The position numbers and the translations under genes were made by a program. Shown in pieces: positions 18,982-30,953 of a stretch of DNA of 64,000 nucleotides (position 1 is the first letter of the stretch; each line of letters opens with the position of its first letter). The notes beneath the pieces are model-generated. The model saw only the letters and a list, made by a program, of their open reading frames with translations, was not told where the DNA came from and made no database searches. Origin of the DNA: Pseudomonas sp. AKS31 (GTDB lineage Bacteria > Pseudomonadota > Gammaproteobacteria > Pseudomonadales > Pseudomonadaceae); the NCBI RefSeq assembly GCF_023634765.1, contig NZ_JAMLFX010000002.1, positions 455,051 through 519,050 on the forward strand, given 5' to 3'.

Positions 18982-19976
18982 AGCGTCCATGCCTCCGAAG
19001 ACTGCCCGGCCAGCAGTTGGCCGAGTGCGGCCAGATCCCGTTCGGCGTGACTCTGGCGCAGGAACACCGGCAGATCGGCGCTGAGCCGGGCAAAGTGGCG
19101 ATCCTTGCAAAACGGCCCGGCGCCGAGGGCGCGGCCGACTTCACGCATGACCTGTTCGGCCGACTGCTCGACCACCGCACGGGCACGACGGGCGAGCAAT
19201 TCGGCGTTGTCCTCGGGATGGGCATCGATGTGCAAAGCGCTGAAACGCAAGACATCCGCCGCTGCCTGCAAGGCGCTGTCGACTGCGCCGAGATGGGCGA
19301 GGGCGTGCGGTTCCGGGCGTTGCTCACACTGTGCGCGCAATGCGTCGGCGATTTGCCGCGCAGCACCGTACCAGCACGCGGCAATACCGATGCCGCCCTG
19401 CCAGAAACCCGGGCGTTGCAGATAATCGCCGGGATTGCCGATGGCCTGCGCTTCGGCACCGTCGAACAGCACCTCGACGCTGCCAGTAGCCGCCATGCCC
19501 ACCGCTTGCCAGCCTTGCTCGGTGACGGTCACGCCCGGTTGGTCGAGAGCGACAGCCACCAGTTGTTGCTGATCATCGCTATCCCAAGCGGTGAGCAGGG
19601 CATGGCTGAGCACGGCGGCGCCGGAGCACCATGCCTTGCGTCCATGCAGCGCGACCATGTGCCCGGCCGGGCTGACGTTGACCCGTGCCTGCGGCGGTTC
19701 CGCTGCCCACATGCCCCAAGTGCTGCCCGGCGTAGGCGAGCCGCCGAGTTGCTCAATGATCGCCAGTGCGTCGGTGTGGCCCTCGAACAGTTTGCACAAA
19801 CCCAGATCATGCCCGCCGACTTCCGCCAACCGCTGAAAACGCTCCAGCGTGCGCCCACTGCCCGGTAACGGCAGACGATCCAGCCCGGCCTCGACCAGTG
19901 CCCGCAGGCAATCGCCGAGGGCTGCGGTGTGTGGATAATCCGCTGGACGTCGGCTCAGATAGCGGTGCAGATCCAT
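18978..19976 (-). CDS. Acyl-CoA dehydrogenase-like protein
   Basis: About 332 aa, shorter than the usual ~380. The middle (WAAEPPQARVNVSPAG, then GRKAWCSGA) matches the FAD-binding beta domain of acyl-CoA dehydrogenases, and the helical C-terminal half (DALRAQCEQRPEPHALAHLGAVDSALQAAADVLR) fits the last four-helix domain. The N-terminal helical domain is reduced. The start is uncertain: ATG at 19976, 1 nt after the glgX stop, or ATG at 19991 inside glgX. It lies between glgX and the PIG-L gene, whose start overlaps its stop. A role on a fatty acyl-CoA is not obvious here; some ACAD-fold enzymes oxidise or hydroxylate amino sugars. Confidence 0.82.
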   Translation of the reverse strand: MDLHRYLSRRPADYPHTAALGDCLRALVEAGLDRLPLPGSGRTLERFQRLAEVGGHDLGLCKLFEGHTDALAIIEQLGGSPTPGSTWGMWAAEPPQARVNVSPAGHMVALHGRKAWCSGAAVLSHALLTAWDSDDQQQLVAVALDQPGVTVTEQGWQAVGMAATGSVEVLFDGAEAQAIGNPGDYLQRPGFWQGGIGIAACWYGAARQIADALRAQCEQRPEPHALAHLGAVDSALQAAADVLRFSALHIDAHPEDNAELLARRARAVVEQSAEQVMREVGRALGAGPFCKDRHFARLSADLPVFLRQSHAERDLAALGQLLAGQSSEAWTL

Positions 19977-19977
19977 A

Positions 19978-22137
<2,160 letters not shown>

Positions 22138-22181
22138 GATTGCTCCTGCAAAAATCGGGATGGTTCAGTTGACACTGATCC

Positions 22182-22275
22182 CCTGTGGGAGCGAGCCTGC
22201 TCGCGAAAGCGGTGGGTCAGCTGACAGAGATGTCGGATGTGCCAACGTCTTCGCGAGCAGGCTCGCTCCCACAGG
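22182..22275. repeat. REP pair, GTGGGAGCGAGCCTGCTCGCGA type
   Basis: Near-perfect 24-bp inverted arms (GTGGGAGCGAGCCTGCTCGC and its inverse) enclose ~45 bp. It lies between the DUF2934 gene and glgX, which are on the same strand, so it may attenuate read-through from treY into glgX. Confidence 0.9.
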
Positions 22276-22363
22276 GTTTTGTGTGTTTCTTAAGGGCGAG
22301 TCAGCCCTCGGTGGCGAGCGAACCCGCCACACAATCATTCAGTTCAATAATCCGGTTAGAGCG

Positions 22364-22678
22364 TCAGATCGCCGAAGGCTTCTTCGGCGCCCGAGGCTTT
22401 TTCTCGGCGGCTTTTTCGCCCGGCGGAATCACTTTCGCGGCGCCTGCCGGTTTGCCTTTGGCCGGTGGTTTCGGCTTGGTGAGCGGGGCCTTGGCCTCGG
22501 CCGTTTTGCCAGCCGCTTTGCTGCCGGCGGCTTTTGGCGGTTTCTTCGGTGCCAGGGCCTCAGCTTCAGCGAGCTTGCGCGCCATCTCCCAATGGCGCGC
22601 CTCCTGACCATCAGGCTGACCTTCCGATTCCCAGATTTGATAGGCGAATTCGCGAATGCGTTTATCGTCGGTACTCAT
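22364..22678 (-). CDS. DUF2934 domain protein with Lys/Ala/Pro-rich tail
   Basis: 104 aa. Residues 1-40 (KRIREFAYQIWESEGQPDGQEARHWEMARKLAE, read in pieces) match the short DUF2934 helical motif. The rest is a basic, disordered tail rich in Lys, Ala and Pro (KKPPKAAGSKAAGKTAE), reminiscent of histone-like proteins. It follows treY by 21 nt on the same strand, so it is part of the trehalose operon. The function is unknown; the tail suggests binding to nucleic acid or polyanions. Confidence 0.85.
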   Translation of the reverse strand: MSTDDKRIREFAYQIWESEGQPDGQEARHWEMARKLAEAEALAPKKPPKAAGSKAAGKTAEAKAPLTKPKPPAKGKPAGAAKVIPPGEKAAEKKPRAPKKPSAI

Positions 22679-22699
22679 CGCAATGCTCCTGAACTGAAC

Positions 22700-25474
22700 T
22701 CATGCTTGTGTTAAGTGTTGGATAAAGAGATTGACCGGGACATCCCCCAGCGCGTCGCTGATATTCAGCTCCCTGTTTTTTGTGACTGCGCGGCTTGAAA
22801 AAAGTCCCTTCAGGTTTGTCGCAGAGGCGGCGAACGGTAAAACCACCCGCGTATCGCCCCAGCGCAGCGCATCGACCTGAGGTACAGCACCGTTTTCCAG
22901 CAGGGTGGCGCAACGGACCGGTACGATCACGATGGCCTGCTTGCCCTCGTGCTCACGGGCAAATGCGAGCACGTTGTGCGCCTGACTGCCGAGCACTTCC
23001 AGGGCCTGGTAAGTGCCCCGGCGGAACAGCTCGGCATGCTCGACCCGCAAGTTCAGCACTTCGGCGATCAAGGCTTGCTTGATGCGCCCGTCACGCCAGT
23101 TCGCCAGCAGTTCCACAGGTGGCAATGGCGCGTGCAAGGCCTGCTCGCGAGCGGGGTAATCCACCGGCCGGCGATTGTCCGGATCGACCAGGCTGAAGTC
23201 CCAGAACTCATTGCCTTGATACAGATCCGGCACCCCCGGCACGGTCATGCGCAGCAAGGTTTGCGCCAAGCCATTGAGCGCGCCGGCCGCAGCAATGCTG
23301 TTGACGGTCTTGCTCAGCGCGGCGCGCAGCAGCTCGCCTTCCTCTCCGGTGAGGAGCTTTTCGGTGAACGCTTGCGCGGCGTTTTCATAGCTTTCGCTCG
23401 GCGCGCTCCAACTGCTTTGCAGTTTCGCTTCACGCAAGGCTTTCTGTTGCCATTGCCAGATGCGCTTGGCGTAGTCGGCGAAACCCGCCTGATCGTCGTC
23501 ACGCAATTGCAGCGGCCAACTGCCCAGCAAGGCTTGATAGAGAATCAGCTCATCGCCGCTCGACGGCATCTGATCGTCGACGCGCACCGGGCGGGCGAGG
23601 GCGCGCCACAACTCGATCTGCTCTGCGTACCAATGGCTGCGCTCGCTGAGCACGGCCAGACGTGCGCGGGTGTCTTCGCCGCGTTTGTGATCGTGGGTCG
23701 CGGTGGCCAGCAAGTTGTCGGGGAATTCACTCAGCCGTTGCTGATTGACCGCATGAAAATCGCTGAGCGGGGCGCTGAACTGCTCGGTGTTGTAGCCCAC
23801 GTCATTGCGCGACAGCAGCACGGCCGAGCGATACAGCGCAGTGTCTTCCACGGCTTTGGCCGCTGCCGGTGAGGTCAGTTGCTGAAAGCGTACGCAGGCA
23901 TGCTTGAGAATCTTCCGTGAGCGACCGCGCGGTTTGCGCCGCCACGGTGTGCCACCAAGCCACGCAGCGACGCAATCGAGCACCGGCCAGTCGCCTTCAC
24001 CGAGTGTTTGCCGCGCACCGTCCATGGCGTGCTGGAAGAACTTTTCGTCCTGCTCGGAGCGGCCCATCGCGCTGATATAAGTGCGATACACCGGGAAGTG
24101 CACGATCAACGCCTGCAACACCCGGCGGATCGCACCGAGGGTCAGGTCGCGGGTCATCAGGTCATCTCGGGCGACTTGCAGCAGGGCCTGGGCGACGCTT
24201 TCGCAATCACTGGCCAACGAGCCGTTGAGGATCTGCTGACGCGCCAGTTGTGCTTCTTCGATGAACGCCGCCGGGCGTTCGGTTCGCCGTTGCCAGAGAT
24301 CACCGAGCACGTGTTCGCCCTCCAGATCGTGTTGCAGCAGCGACAGCTGATTCATGAATTCATAACCGGTGGTGCCGTCCACCGCCCAGTCGCGGTGCAG
24401 GGTTTCGCCGGCGCCGAGGATTTTCTCGACGTAGATCGGCAAGTGCCTGCCCGGCGCCAGCAGATCAACCCGGCGCCGCAGTTTGCGGCAGTAACCGCGC
24501 GGATCGGCGAGGCCGTCGATATGGTCGATGCGCAAACCGTCGACCAGCCCTTCGGCAATCAACTGGAAAATCTTGCCGTGGGTGGCTTCGAACACCGCCG
24601 GACGCTCAACGCGCAGCCCGCCAAGCTCGTTGATGTCGAAAAAGCGCCGCCAGTTGATGTCGTCCGCCGCCGTGCGCCAACTCGCCAGGCGATAGCTCTG
24701 ACGCTCCAACAGTTGATGCAGCTTGTGGAAGCCTTCTTCGCTGGTCGAATCGTAATGCTTGAGGTTGTTTTCGATGGCCTCGGCGATTGACGGATGACTC
24801 GCCAGTTGGCGCAATTCTTCTTTGAGCGGAATCGCCAGTGAATGGGCATCGGTCTGATAGCTGAGGGCGCTGAAACGATCGGCCAACGGCTTCAACGCTT
24901 CCTCGGCCCTCAGCAGCTCACCGTAATCATTCGGGCAGATCGGAAAGTGATGGTCGTAGTGCTCGACATGGAAGCCGCCAGTTTGCGCATTGAAGTGCAG
25001 TTTCAGCGTGCCTTCCTGCAAGGCCACGCCGTAATCGCTGCCGAGGAACGGCAGCAGCAACTGGCCTTCCATCAGCGGGTCCGGCGAGTGCCACTGAATG
25101 TCGAAGAACTCGCCGTAAGGGCTCAGACGTCCCCATTCCAACAGATCGAGCCACCACGGGTTGTCGCTGCCACCGACCGCCATGTGGTTGGAGACGATGT
25201 CGAGGATCAGGCCCATGTTGTGTTCGCGCAGGGTGCTGACCAAGCGCCGGAGCGCCGGCTCGCCGCCAAGCTCCGGGTTGACCTGGGTCGGGTCGACCAC
25301 GTCGTAGCCGTGCATCGAACCGGCCCGCGCCGCGAGCAGCGGAGAGGCGTAGATGTGGCTGATGCCGAGCCGGGCGAAGTACGGCACCAATGGCACGGCG
25401 TGTTCGAGGGTGAAGCCTTTATGAAATTGCAGGCGCAATGTCGCGCGCAGGGGCTGGATGAGCGCTTGGTTCAT
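22700..25474 (-). CDS. treY: Malto-oligosyltrehalose synthase TreY
   Basis: 924-aa GH13_26 enzyme converting the reducing-end alpha-1,4 bond of a glucan to alpha,alpha-1,1, making maltooligosyl-trehalose. LQFHKGFTLEHAVPLVPYFARLGISHIYASP opens the barrel (quoted in part: LGISHIYASPLLAARAGS), followed by D317 in GLRIDHIDGLADPRGY and the YVEKILGAGE motif. The length is typical of the family. Its ATG overlaps the malQ stop as ATGA, so the two are translationally coupled. The product is the substrate of TreZ, encoded two genes upstream. Confidence 0.96.
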   Translation of the reverse strand: MNQALIQPLRATLRLQFHKGFTLEHAVPLVPYFARLGISHIYASPLLAARAGSMHGYDVVDPTQVNPELGGEPALRRLVSTLREHNMGLILDIVSNHMAVGGSDNPWWLDLLEWGRLSPYGEFFDIQWHSPDPLMEGQLLLPFLGSDYGVALQEGTLKLHFNAQTGGFHVEHYDHHFPICPNDYGELLRAEEALKPLADRFSALSYQTDAHSLAIPLKEELRQLASHPSIAEAIENNLKHYDSTSEEGFHKLHQLLERQSYRLASWRTAADDINWRRFFDINELGGLRVERPAVFEATHGKIFQLIAEGLVDGLRIDHIDGLADPRGYCRKLRRRVDLLAPGRHLPIYVEKILGAGETLHRDWAVDGTTGYEFMNQLSLLQHDLEGEHVLGDLWQRRTERPAAFIEEAQLARQQILNGSLASDCESVAQALLQVARDDLMTRDLTLGAIRRVLQALIVHFPVYRTYISAMGRSEQDEKFFQHAMDGARQTLGEGDWPVLDCVAAWLGGTPWRRKPRGRSRKILKHACVRFQQLTSPAAAKAVEDTALYRSAVLLSRNDVGYNTEQFSAPLSDFHAVNQQRLSEFPDNLLATATHDHKRGEDTRARLAVLSERSHWYAEQIELWRALARPVRVDDQMPSSGDELILYQALLGSWPLQLRDDDQAGFADYAKRIWQWQQKALREAKLQSSWSAPSESYENAAQAFTEKLLTGEEGELLRAALSKTVNSIAAAGALNGLAQTLLRMTVPGVPDLYQGNEFWDFSLVDPDNRRPVDYPAREQALHAPLPPVELLANWRDGRIKQALIAEVLNLRVEHAELFRRGTYQALEVLGSQAHNVLAFAREHEGKQAIVIVPVRCATLLENGAVPQVDALRWGDTRVVLPFAASATNLKGLFSSRAVTKNRELNISDALGDVPVNLFIQHLTQA

Positions 25475-27549
25475 TGGTCACGCTCGGCAGCCTGGAGCCT
25501 TGCGCAGGCGAGTAATTCCAGACGTCGCGCCGCGTCCGCGCCATCGAGCAGCGACTCACTGGTCCCGGGCAGACGCCGTGACCAGTTCGGATGGGTGTCG
25601 ATGGTGCCCGGCAGATTGGATTGCTCATTGATGCCCAGCGCATCTTCCAGCGGCAACAGCACCAACGGCGCACGGGTGTGGCCGAGGAAACGCACCGCGG
25701 CATCGACCACCTGATCGGCCTCGTGGGATTCCTCGCGGAAGTTTTGCGGGTCCTGGCTCAATGCGCTGCGCAGGCCTTCGCGCTCCCGCTGACGGTGATG
25801 GCGCCATTCGATTTCGCCGTTGGCGTCGACGAAGCCCAGGCGGGCGTTCCAGTCGATATCGCGGCCATGCCACCAGCCGTTGAGCGTCGGCAGATCGTGG
25901 GTGCTGGTGGTTGCCAAGGCGTTGTCCGGCCAGTCGAGAATCGGTTTGAAAAAGGTGTTGTCCTGTTCGAATAGCAGCACGCGCATGCCGAGCATGGAGC
26001 GGGCGATAAGCTTTTCACGCAGGCCATCGGGTACGGTGCCAAGGTCTTCACCGAGGACGATGGCCTGGTGGCGATGGGACTCAAGGGTCAGCAGACGCAG
26101 CAAGTCATCGACCGGGTAATACAGGTACGCGCCATCGGCCGGCGCGGCGCCGTTGGGGATCACCCACAAACGTTGCAGGCCCATGACATGGTCGATGCGC
26201 AAGCCGCCGGCGTGGGCGAAGTTGGCGCGCAGCATGTCGATGAAAGCGCGGAAGCCATTGCGAATCAGGCCTTCGGGAGAGAATGCGGAAATCCCCCAGC
26301 CCTGGCCCGAGCGATTGAGGATGTCCGGCGGTGCGCCGACGGTCAGTGAGGCGAGCAGTTCATCCTGAAAGCTCCAGGCCTGACTGCCGGCGCCATCGGC
26401 GCCGACCGCCAGATCGGCGATCAGGCCAATGCCCATGCCGGCGCTGCGGGCGGCGGTTTGCGCGCGCTCCAGGCAACGGTGGATCAGCCATTGGCAAAAA
26501 GCGAAGTAGCCGATGCGTTCGGCGTATTCCTCGGCAAACGCTTCGAGCGCCGCACCGCGTGGGTCGTGCCAGTGTTCCGGCCATTGCCGCCAGTCGAGGT
26601 TTTCGCCCCGGGCGGCGCGCATTTCCTGAATCGCTTCGAAACGACAGTGGTTTTCCAGCGCTTCACCACCGGCATGGCGGAAACTGGCGAAGTCCGCGTG
26701 CAGCGGATGCTCACCGGCGATAAAACCCTCGTACAACGCCTGCAGGAGTTTTTGCTTGGCCTCGGCCGCGCTCGGCCAGTCGATCAGGGTCAGGTCTTCC
26801 AGTTGCGCAAACTGTTCGGCGAGGCCGGTCGCGTCGATCGCATCACGCAAGGCGCGCTCACCGAGAATTGCGCCGGGGGCGGCGTACAGGGGATTGAGGA
26901 ACAGCCGACTGGACGGCGAATAAGGGCTGTAGCGCCCGTTGTCGGCGCTGAACATGGCGTGTAACGGGCTGATCGCCAGCGCATCGGCGCCGCGTTCACC
27001 GGCCACGCGAACCAGGTCTTCCAGCGCTTGAGTGTCGCCGAAGCCACCGTCGCCGGCGCGGCGCAGCGAATACAACTGCGCACTCAGGCCCCACGCCCGC
27101 GGAATCGGGTTATCGACCGCATCGCCGACGCTGAAGCAACGTTCCGGGGCCACGGCCAAGGTGAAATATTGATCGCCGATGTGCACCTGTTGATAGCCGA
27201 CCGGAATCAGCCCCGGCAATATCGCTTCGGAATCGAGTTTCAGATTCAGCCGCGAGCCGTCTTCAAGGTGAATTTCACACGGGGTTTGCGGGGCGAAATA
27301 CCGACCCAGATCAAGGCCGACGCCGACATCGCTGGTGAGTAATGGCGGGAGGTGGCGGTCTTGTTGCGCCGCTTGCAGTTCCAACAGGCTGGCGTCGATT
27401 TCCTGCGCCGTGCTGGCGGGGTGGCCAAGTCCGATCAGGACATTGCGCAGCACTGCCGGCGCGACTTTTTGCGGGCGACCGTTGGCGTCGATCCAGTCGA
27501 CGGCAAGGCCGGCGCGGCTTGCAAGTATTTCCAGTTGCGCATCGCTCAT
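25471..27549 (-). CDS. malQ: 4-alpha-glucanotransferase (amylomaltase) MalQ
   Basis: 692-aa GH77 disproportionating enzyme. Family marks: SFQDELLASLTVGAPPD followed by GQGWGISAFSPEG, nucleophile D453 in GLRIDHVMGLQRLW, acid/base E501 in VLGEDLGTVP, and STHDLPTLNGWW. The start at 27549 overlaps the treZ stop as ATGA; the upstream in-frame extension runs through treZ and is not real. In this cluster it lengthens short maltodextrins so that TreY can use them. Confidence 0.95.
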   Translation of the reverse strand: MSDAQLEILASRAGLAVDWIDANGRPQKVAPAVLRNVLIGLGHPASTAQEIDASLLELQAAQQDRHLPPLLTSDVGVGLDLGRYFAPQTPCEIHLEDGSRLNLKLDSEAILPGLIPVGYQQVHIGDQYFTLAVAPERCFSVGDAVDNPIPRAWGLSAQLYSLRRAGDGGFGDTQALEDLVRVAGERGADALAISPLHAMFSADNGRYSPYSPSSRLFLNPLYAAPGAILGERALRDAIDATGLAEQFAQLEDLTLIDWPSAAEAKQKLLQALYEGFIAGEHPLHADFASFRHAGGEALENHCRFEAIQEMRAARGENLDWRQWPEHWHDPRGAALEAFAEEYAERIGYFAFCQWLIHRCLERAQTAARSAGMGIGLIADLAVGADGAGSQAWSFQDELLASLTVGAPPDILNRSGQGWGISAFSPEGLIRNGFRAFIDMLRANFAHAGGLRIDHVMGLQRLWVIPNGAAPADGAYLYYPVDDLLRLLTLESHRHQAIVLGEDLGTVPDGLREKLIARSMLGMRVLLFEQDNTFFKPILDWPDNALATTSTHDLPTLNGWWHGRDIDWNARLGFVDANGEIEWRHHRQREREGLRSALSQDPQNFREESHEADQVVDAAVRFLGHTRAPLVLLPLEDALGINEQSNLPGTIDTHPNWSRRLPGTSESLLDGADAARRLELLACARLQAAERDQ

Positions 27550-29348
27550 AGGCGCTCTCCATCCAGAGGTTGCAAAGGGGTTGCGGCCGTGAGGCTGACA
27601 AGCGCGCAATACGCGGGCAGTTCGCCCGATTCCGATAGATCGATGCTGGATGGCTGTTGAAACAGCCATACGGCCTCGGTCTGTGGAGGGTTGACCACTG
27701 GCGTGTCGCTGAGGTTCAGGTCAATTCGCAGCTCGCTGCCATTGCCCAGACGCCAGCGCGCACTGACCGCGCCATAACCGAGCATATGGGCGCCGAGCGC
27801 TTGCGTGCCGGACAGATGGGGAATGATGTATTGATGGCGAAATTGCAGCAGCTTCTGGTACAGCGCGAGGGTTTCCTGCTGTTTCAGGTTGCCATTGCCG
27901 ATCAACCTGGGTTGTGAGGCGTGGAAGGTTTTTTCGGCATTCGGGTCGGGAATCTGCTCGCGCTTGTGCGGATCGGTGAAGGCGCTGAATGCGGCGAATT
28001 CATTGCGGCGTCCCTCACGCACCAGTTCCGCCAGTTCGCCGTGGTGACTGGTGAAAAACAGGAACGGCTGCTCGGCGGCGAACTCATCGCCCATGAACAT
28101 CAGCGGAATCATCGGTGACAGCAGCAACAACACGGTCGCTGCCTGCACGGCGCGCGGATCGGCCAGATGATGCAGGCGTTCGCCGAATGCGCGGTTGCCG
28201 ATCTGATCGTGGTTTTGCAGGAACAGCACGAACGCCGTGGAGGGCAGGTGTTCGCTGGGCTCGCCGCGCGGTTCGCCGTGGCGGGTGATGTGCCCCTGGA
28301 AAACAAAACCCTGACTGAGGCAGCGCACCAATTGCTCGGTGGGTTGGGCGGCGTAGTCGGCGTAATAGGCGTCGGTTTCGCCGGTGAGCAGGACGTGCAG
28401 GGCGTTATGCCCGTCGTCATTCCACTGCGCGTCGTAGTCGTATTCCAGCAGGCTCGACTGGTTGAGTTCGTTTTCCACGGTCAGCCAGACATGCCGGGTG
28501 GGGTCGATCTGTTGACGGATGCGCTGGGCCATTTCGCTGAGAAAGTCCGGATCCTCGATGGCATGTACAGCGTCGAGGCGCAGGCCGTCGAAGCGGTATT
28601 CGAGCAGCCACATCAGCGCGTTTTCGATGAAGAACTCGCGCACTTCGCTACGGCGGAAATCGATCGCCGCGCCCCACGGCGTGTGCTTGTCCTCGCGGAA
28701 AAAGCCTTTTGCATAACGATGCAGGTAATTGCCGTCAGGGCCGAAGTGGTTGTAAACCACGTCGAGAATCACCGCCAGACCGTGACCGTGGGCGCTGTCG
28801 ATCAGGTGTTTGAGTTGTTCCGGCGTGCCGTAGGAGGCTTGCGGGGCGTAGGGCAAAACACCGTCGTATCCCCAATTGCGTTCGCCGGGGAACTGCGCCA
28901 GCGGCATCAGTTCGATGGCGGTGACGCCCAAGCCTGCAAGGCGCGCCAGATGTTGTTCGACTTCCGCGAAGCCGCCGAGCGCACCGACGTGCAACTCGTA
29001 GATGACTGCTTCGCTCCATGGCCGGCCGTGCCAGGCAGTGTGTCGCCATTGATAGGCCAGCGGATCGACCACCACGCTGTGGCGGTCGAGGTCACCATCC
29101 TGGGCCCTGGAGGCCGGGTCCGGCACCTCCAGTTCGCCGTCGATGTTGTAGCGATAACGGGTGCCCGCCGGACAGCGGGCCTTGAGCACAAACCAGCCGT
29201 CTGCCTGAGACAGCATCGGCAGCGACTGGCCATTTTCAAGTTCGACACTCACGTAAAACGCATCCGGCGCCCATAGCGCAAACTGCGTGTGTTCGGCGTC
29301 CAGCATGATCGCGCCGTGGGGCCAGGTTTCAGTAGACCGTAACGGCAT
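27546..29348 (-). CDS. treZ: Malto-oligosyltrehalose trehalohydrolase TreZ
   Basis: 600-aa GH13_10 enzyme releasing trehalose from maltooligosyl-trehalose. An N-terminal beta domain (FALWAPDAFYVSVEL) leads into the barrel with D259 in FDGLRLDAVHAIED, E292 in TVENELNQSSLL, and FLQNHDQIGNRAFGERL. The ATG is 18 nt after the glgA stop, with GGGAGG upstream. It begins the ATGA-linked chain treZ-malQ-treY. Confidence 0.95.
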   Translation of the reverse strand: MPLRSTETWPHGAIMLDAEHTQFALWAPDAFYVSVELENGQSLPMLSQADGWFVLKARCPAGTRYRYNIDGELEVPDPASRAQDGDLDRHSVVVDPLAYQWRHTAWHGRPWSEAVIYELHVGALGGFAEVEQHLARLAGLGVTAIELMPLAQFPGERNWGYDGVLPYAPQASYGTPEQLKHLIDSAHGHGLAVILDVVYNHFGPDGNYLHRYAKGFFREDKHTPWGAAIDFRRSEVREFFIENALMWLLEYRFDGLRLDAVHAIEDPDFLSEMAQRIRQQIDPTRHVWLTVENELNQSSLLEYDYDAQWNDDGHNALHVLLTGETDAYYADYAAQPTEQLVRCLSQGFVFQGHITRHGEPRGEPSEHLPSTAFVLFLQNHDQIGNRAFGERLHHLADPRAVQAATVLLLLSPMIPLMFMGDEFAAEQPFLFFTSHHGELAELVREGRRNEFAAFSAFTDPHKREQIPDPNAEKTFHASQPRLIGNGNLKQQETLALYQKLLQFRHQYIIPHLSGTQALGAHMLGYGAVSARWRLGNGSELRIDLNLSDTPVVNPPQTEAVWLFQQPSSIDLSESGELPAYCALVSLTAATPLQPLDGERL

Positions 29349-29366
29349 CGTGGTGAACCTCCCTGG

Positions 29367-30953
29367 TTATTTGTGGTGAGCTTTACCCAGCGCCTTGGCG
29401 ACCAGTCGTTCGTAGAGGTCGGCGTACGGTTCAACCGCTTTGCACCAGTTGAACGGCGCAGCCATCGCCCGGCAGCGCATGGCATTGAGCAGTTCGGGAA
29501 AGGCGAACACCTTGAACGCGCGGCTCAGGGCCTCTTGATAGCTTTCAGCAGTGGACTCATCGAAAAGGAAACCGGTGACCCCGTTTTCAATGGTGTCGGC
29601 CAGACCGCCGGTATTGCGCGCCACCGGCAGCGAGCCGAAACGCTGCGCATACATCTGGCTCAGACCGCAAGGCTCGTAACGCGAAGGCATCAGCAGGAAA
29701 TCGCTGCCGGCGAACATGCGTCGGGCGTCGGTTTCATTGAAGCCGATGCGCACGCCGATCTGCCCGGGAAAGCGCAACGCCAGTTCGCGCATGGCTTGTT
29801 CTTCTTCCGGCTCGCCGCGACCGATGATGGCGATCTGGCCGCCGTTCTGCACGATGTACTCGGACACCGCGATCGTCAGGTCGAGACCTTTTTGATAAAC
29901 CAGTCGCGACACCACGGCGAACAGCGGGCCGGTGGAATCATTCAGGCCGAACAGTTCGCGCACATGGGCAGCGTTGACCGCTTTGCCGTCCCAGTCGCCG
30001 ATGGCAAACGGTGCGAACAGGTGCGGGTCGGTGGCGGCGTCCCAGCTTTCATCAATGCCGTTGGGGATGCCGCTGAGCAAGCCTTGCTGGGTCTTGGCGG
30101 CGAGAAAACCGTCGAGGCCGCAGCCGAAATCCGGGGTGGTGATTTCCTGCGCGTAAGTGGCGCTGACCGTGGTGATGTGGCTCGAATACGCCATGCCGGC
30201 CTTGAGGAACGACATCTTGCCGTAGAACTCCATGCCTTCCTGTTGCAGGGCATGGGCGGGAATGCCCAGCTCAGGGCAGGAGCCGAGGCTGGTCACGCCT
30301 TGATAGGCGAGGTTGTGAATGGTGAACAGGGTCGGCGTGCGCTGCCCGCGCCAGTGCATATAGGCAGGCGCGAGACCGGCCGGCCAGTCATGGGCGTGCA
30401 CCAGATCCGGGCACCAGTGAATCTGTGCAAGGTTGGCGGCGATGTCGGCGGCGGCCAGGCCGAGGCGGGCGAAACGGATGTGGTTGTCCGGCCAGTCGCG
30501 ACCATTATTGGCGCCGTAAGGCGAGCCTTCGCGCTCGTAGAGTTCGGGGCAGATCAGCACGTAGATAACCAGACCGTCCGCCATGTCCATGCGCCCGATC
30601 TTGCACGGTGGCAGCGCTGCGTGGCCGCCCAGTTCGCCGATGATGTGGATCGGGTTTTCGCTGTGCATCACCTGCGGGTAACCGGGGATCAACACGCGCA
30701 CGTCGTGCAGATGGGCCATGGCCCGGGGCAGGGCGGCGGAAACGTCACCCAGACCACCGGTCTTGACCAGATCGGCGATTTCCGAGGTGACGAACAATAC
30801 TTTCTTCTTGTTGGGGTTCTGGCTCGCTACCGGAGTCAGCGTTTTGGTGCCGGGGACGTTGATCTGTCGGCTGCCAGGAACACTGATGGTGCTCGATTCA
30901 CCAACCGCCTGCTGAGCACGCTCTCCCTGAATTTCCAATGCCGCACTGATCAT
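29367..30953 (-). CDS. glgA: Glycogen/alpha-glucan synthase GlgA
   Basis: 528-aa GT5 enzyme using a nucleotide-glucose donor to extend alpha-1,4-glucan. The donor-site loop KTGGLGDV begins at K64, about 49 residues later than in E. coli GlgA (K15), so this protein has an N-terminal extension (MISAALEIQGERAQQ...) that looks disordered. The C-terminal EPCGLSQMYAQRFGSLPVARNTGG motif (quoted in part: EPCGLSQMYAQRFG) is intact. The start has GGGAG 6 nt upstream. It is the first gene of the - strand operon. No glgC is present in the window, so the source of ADP-glucose is not explained here. Confidence 0.95.
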   Translation of the reverse strand: MISAALEIQGERAQQAVGESSTISVPGSRQINVPGTKTLTPVASQNPNKKKVLFVTSEIADLVKTGGLGDVSAALPRAMAHLHDVRVLIPGYPQVMHSENPIHIIGELGGHAALPPCKIGRMDMADGLVIYVLICPELYEREGSPYGANNGRDWPDNHIRFARLGLAAADIAANLAQIHWCPDLVHAHDWPAGLAPAYMHWRGQRTPTLFTIHNLAYQGVTSLGSCPELGIPAHALQQEGMEFYGKMSFLKAGMAYSSHITTVSATYAQEITTPDFGCGLDGFLAAKTQQGLLSGIPNGIDESWDAATDPHLFAPFAIGDWDGKAVNAAHVRELFGLNDSTGPLFAVVSRLVYQKGLDLTIAVSEYIVQNGGQIAIIGRGEPEEEQAMRELALRFPGQIGVRIGFNETDARRMFAGSDFLLMPSRYEPCGLSQMYAQRFGSLPVARNTGGLADTIENGVTGFLFDESTAESYQEALSRAFKVFAFPELLNAMRCRAMAAPFNWCKAVEPYADLYERLVAKALGKAHHK

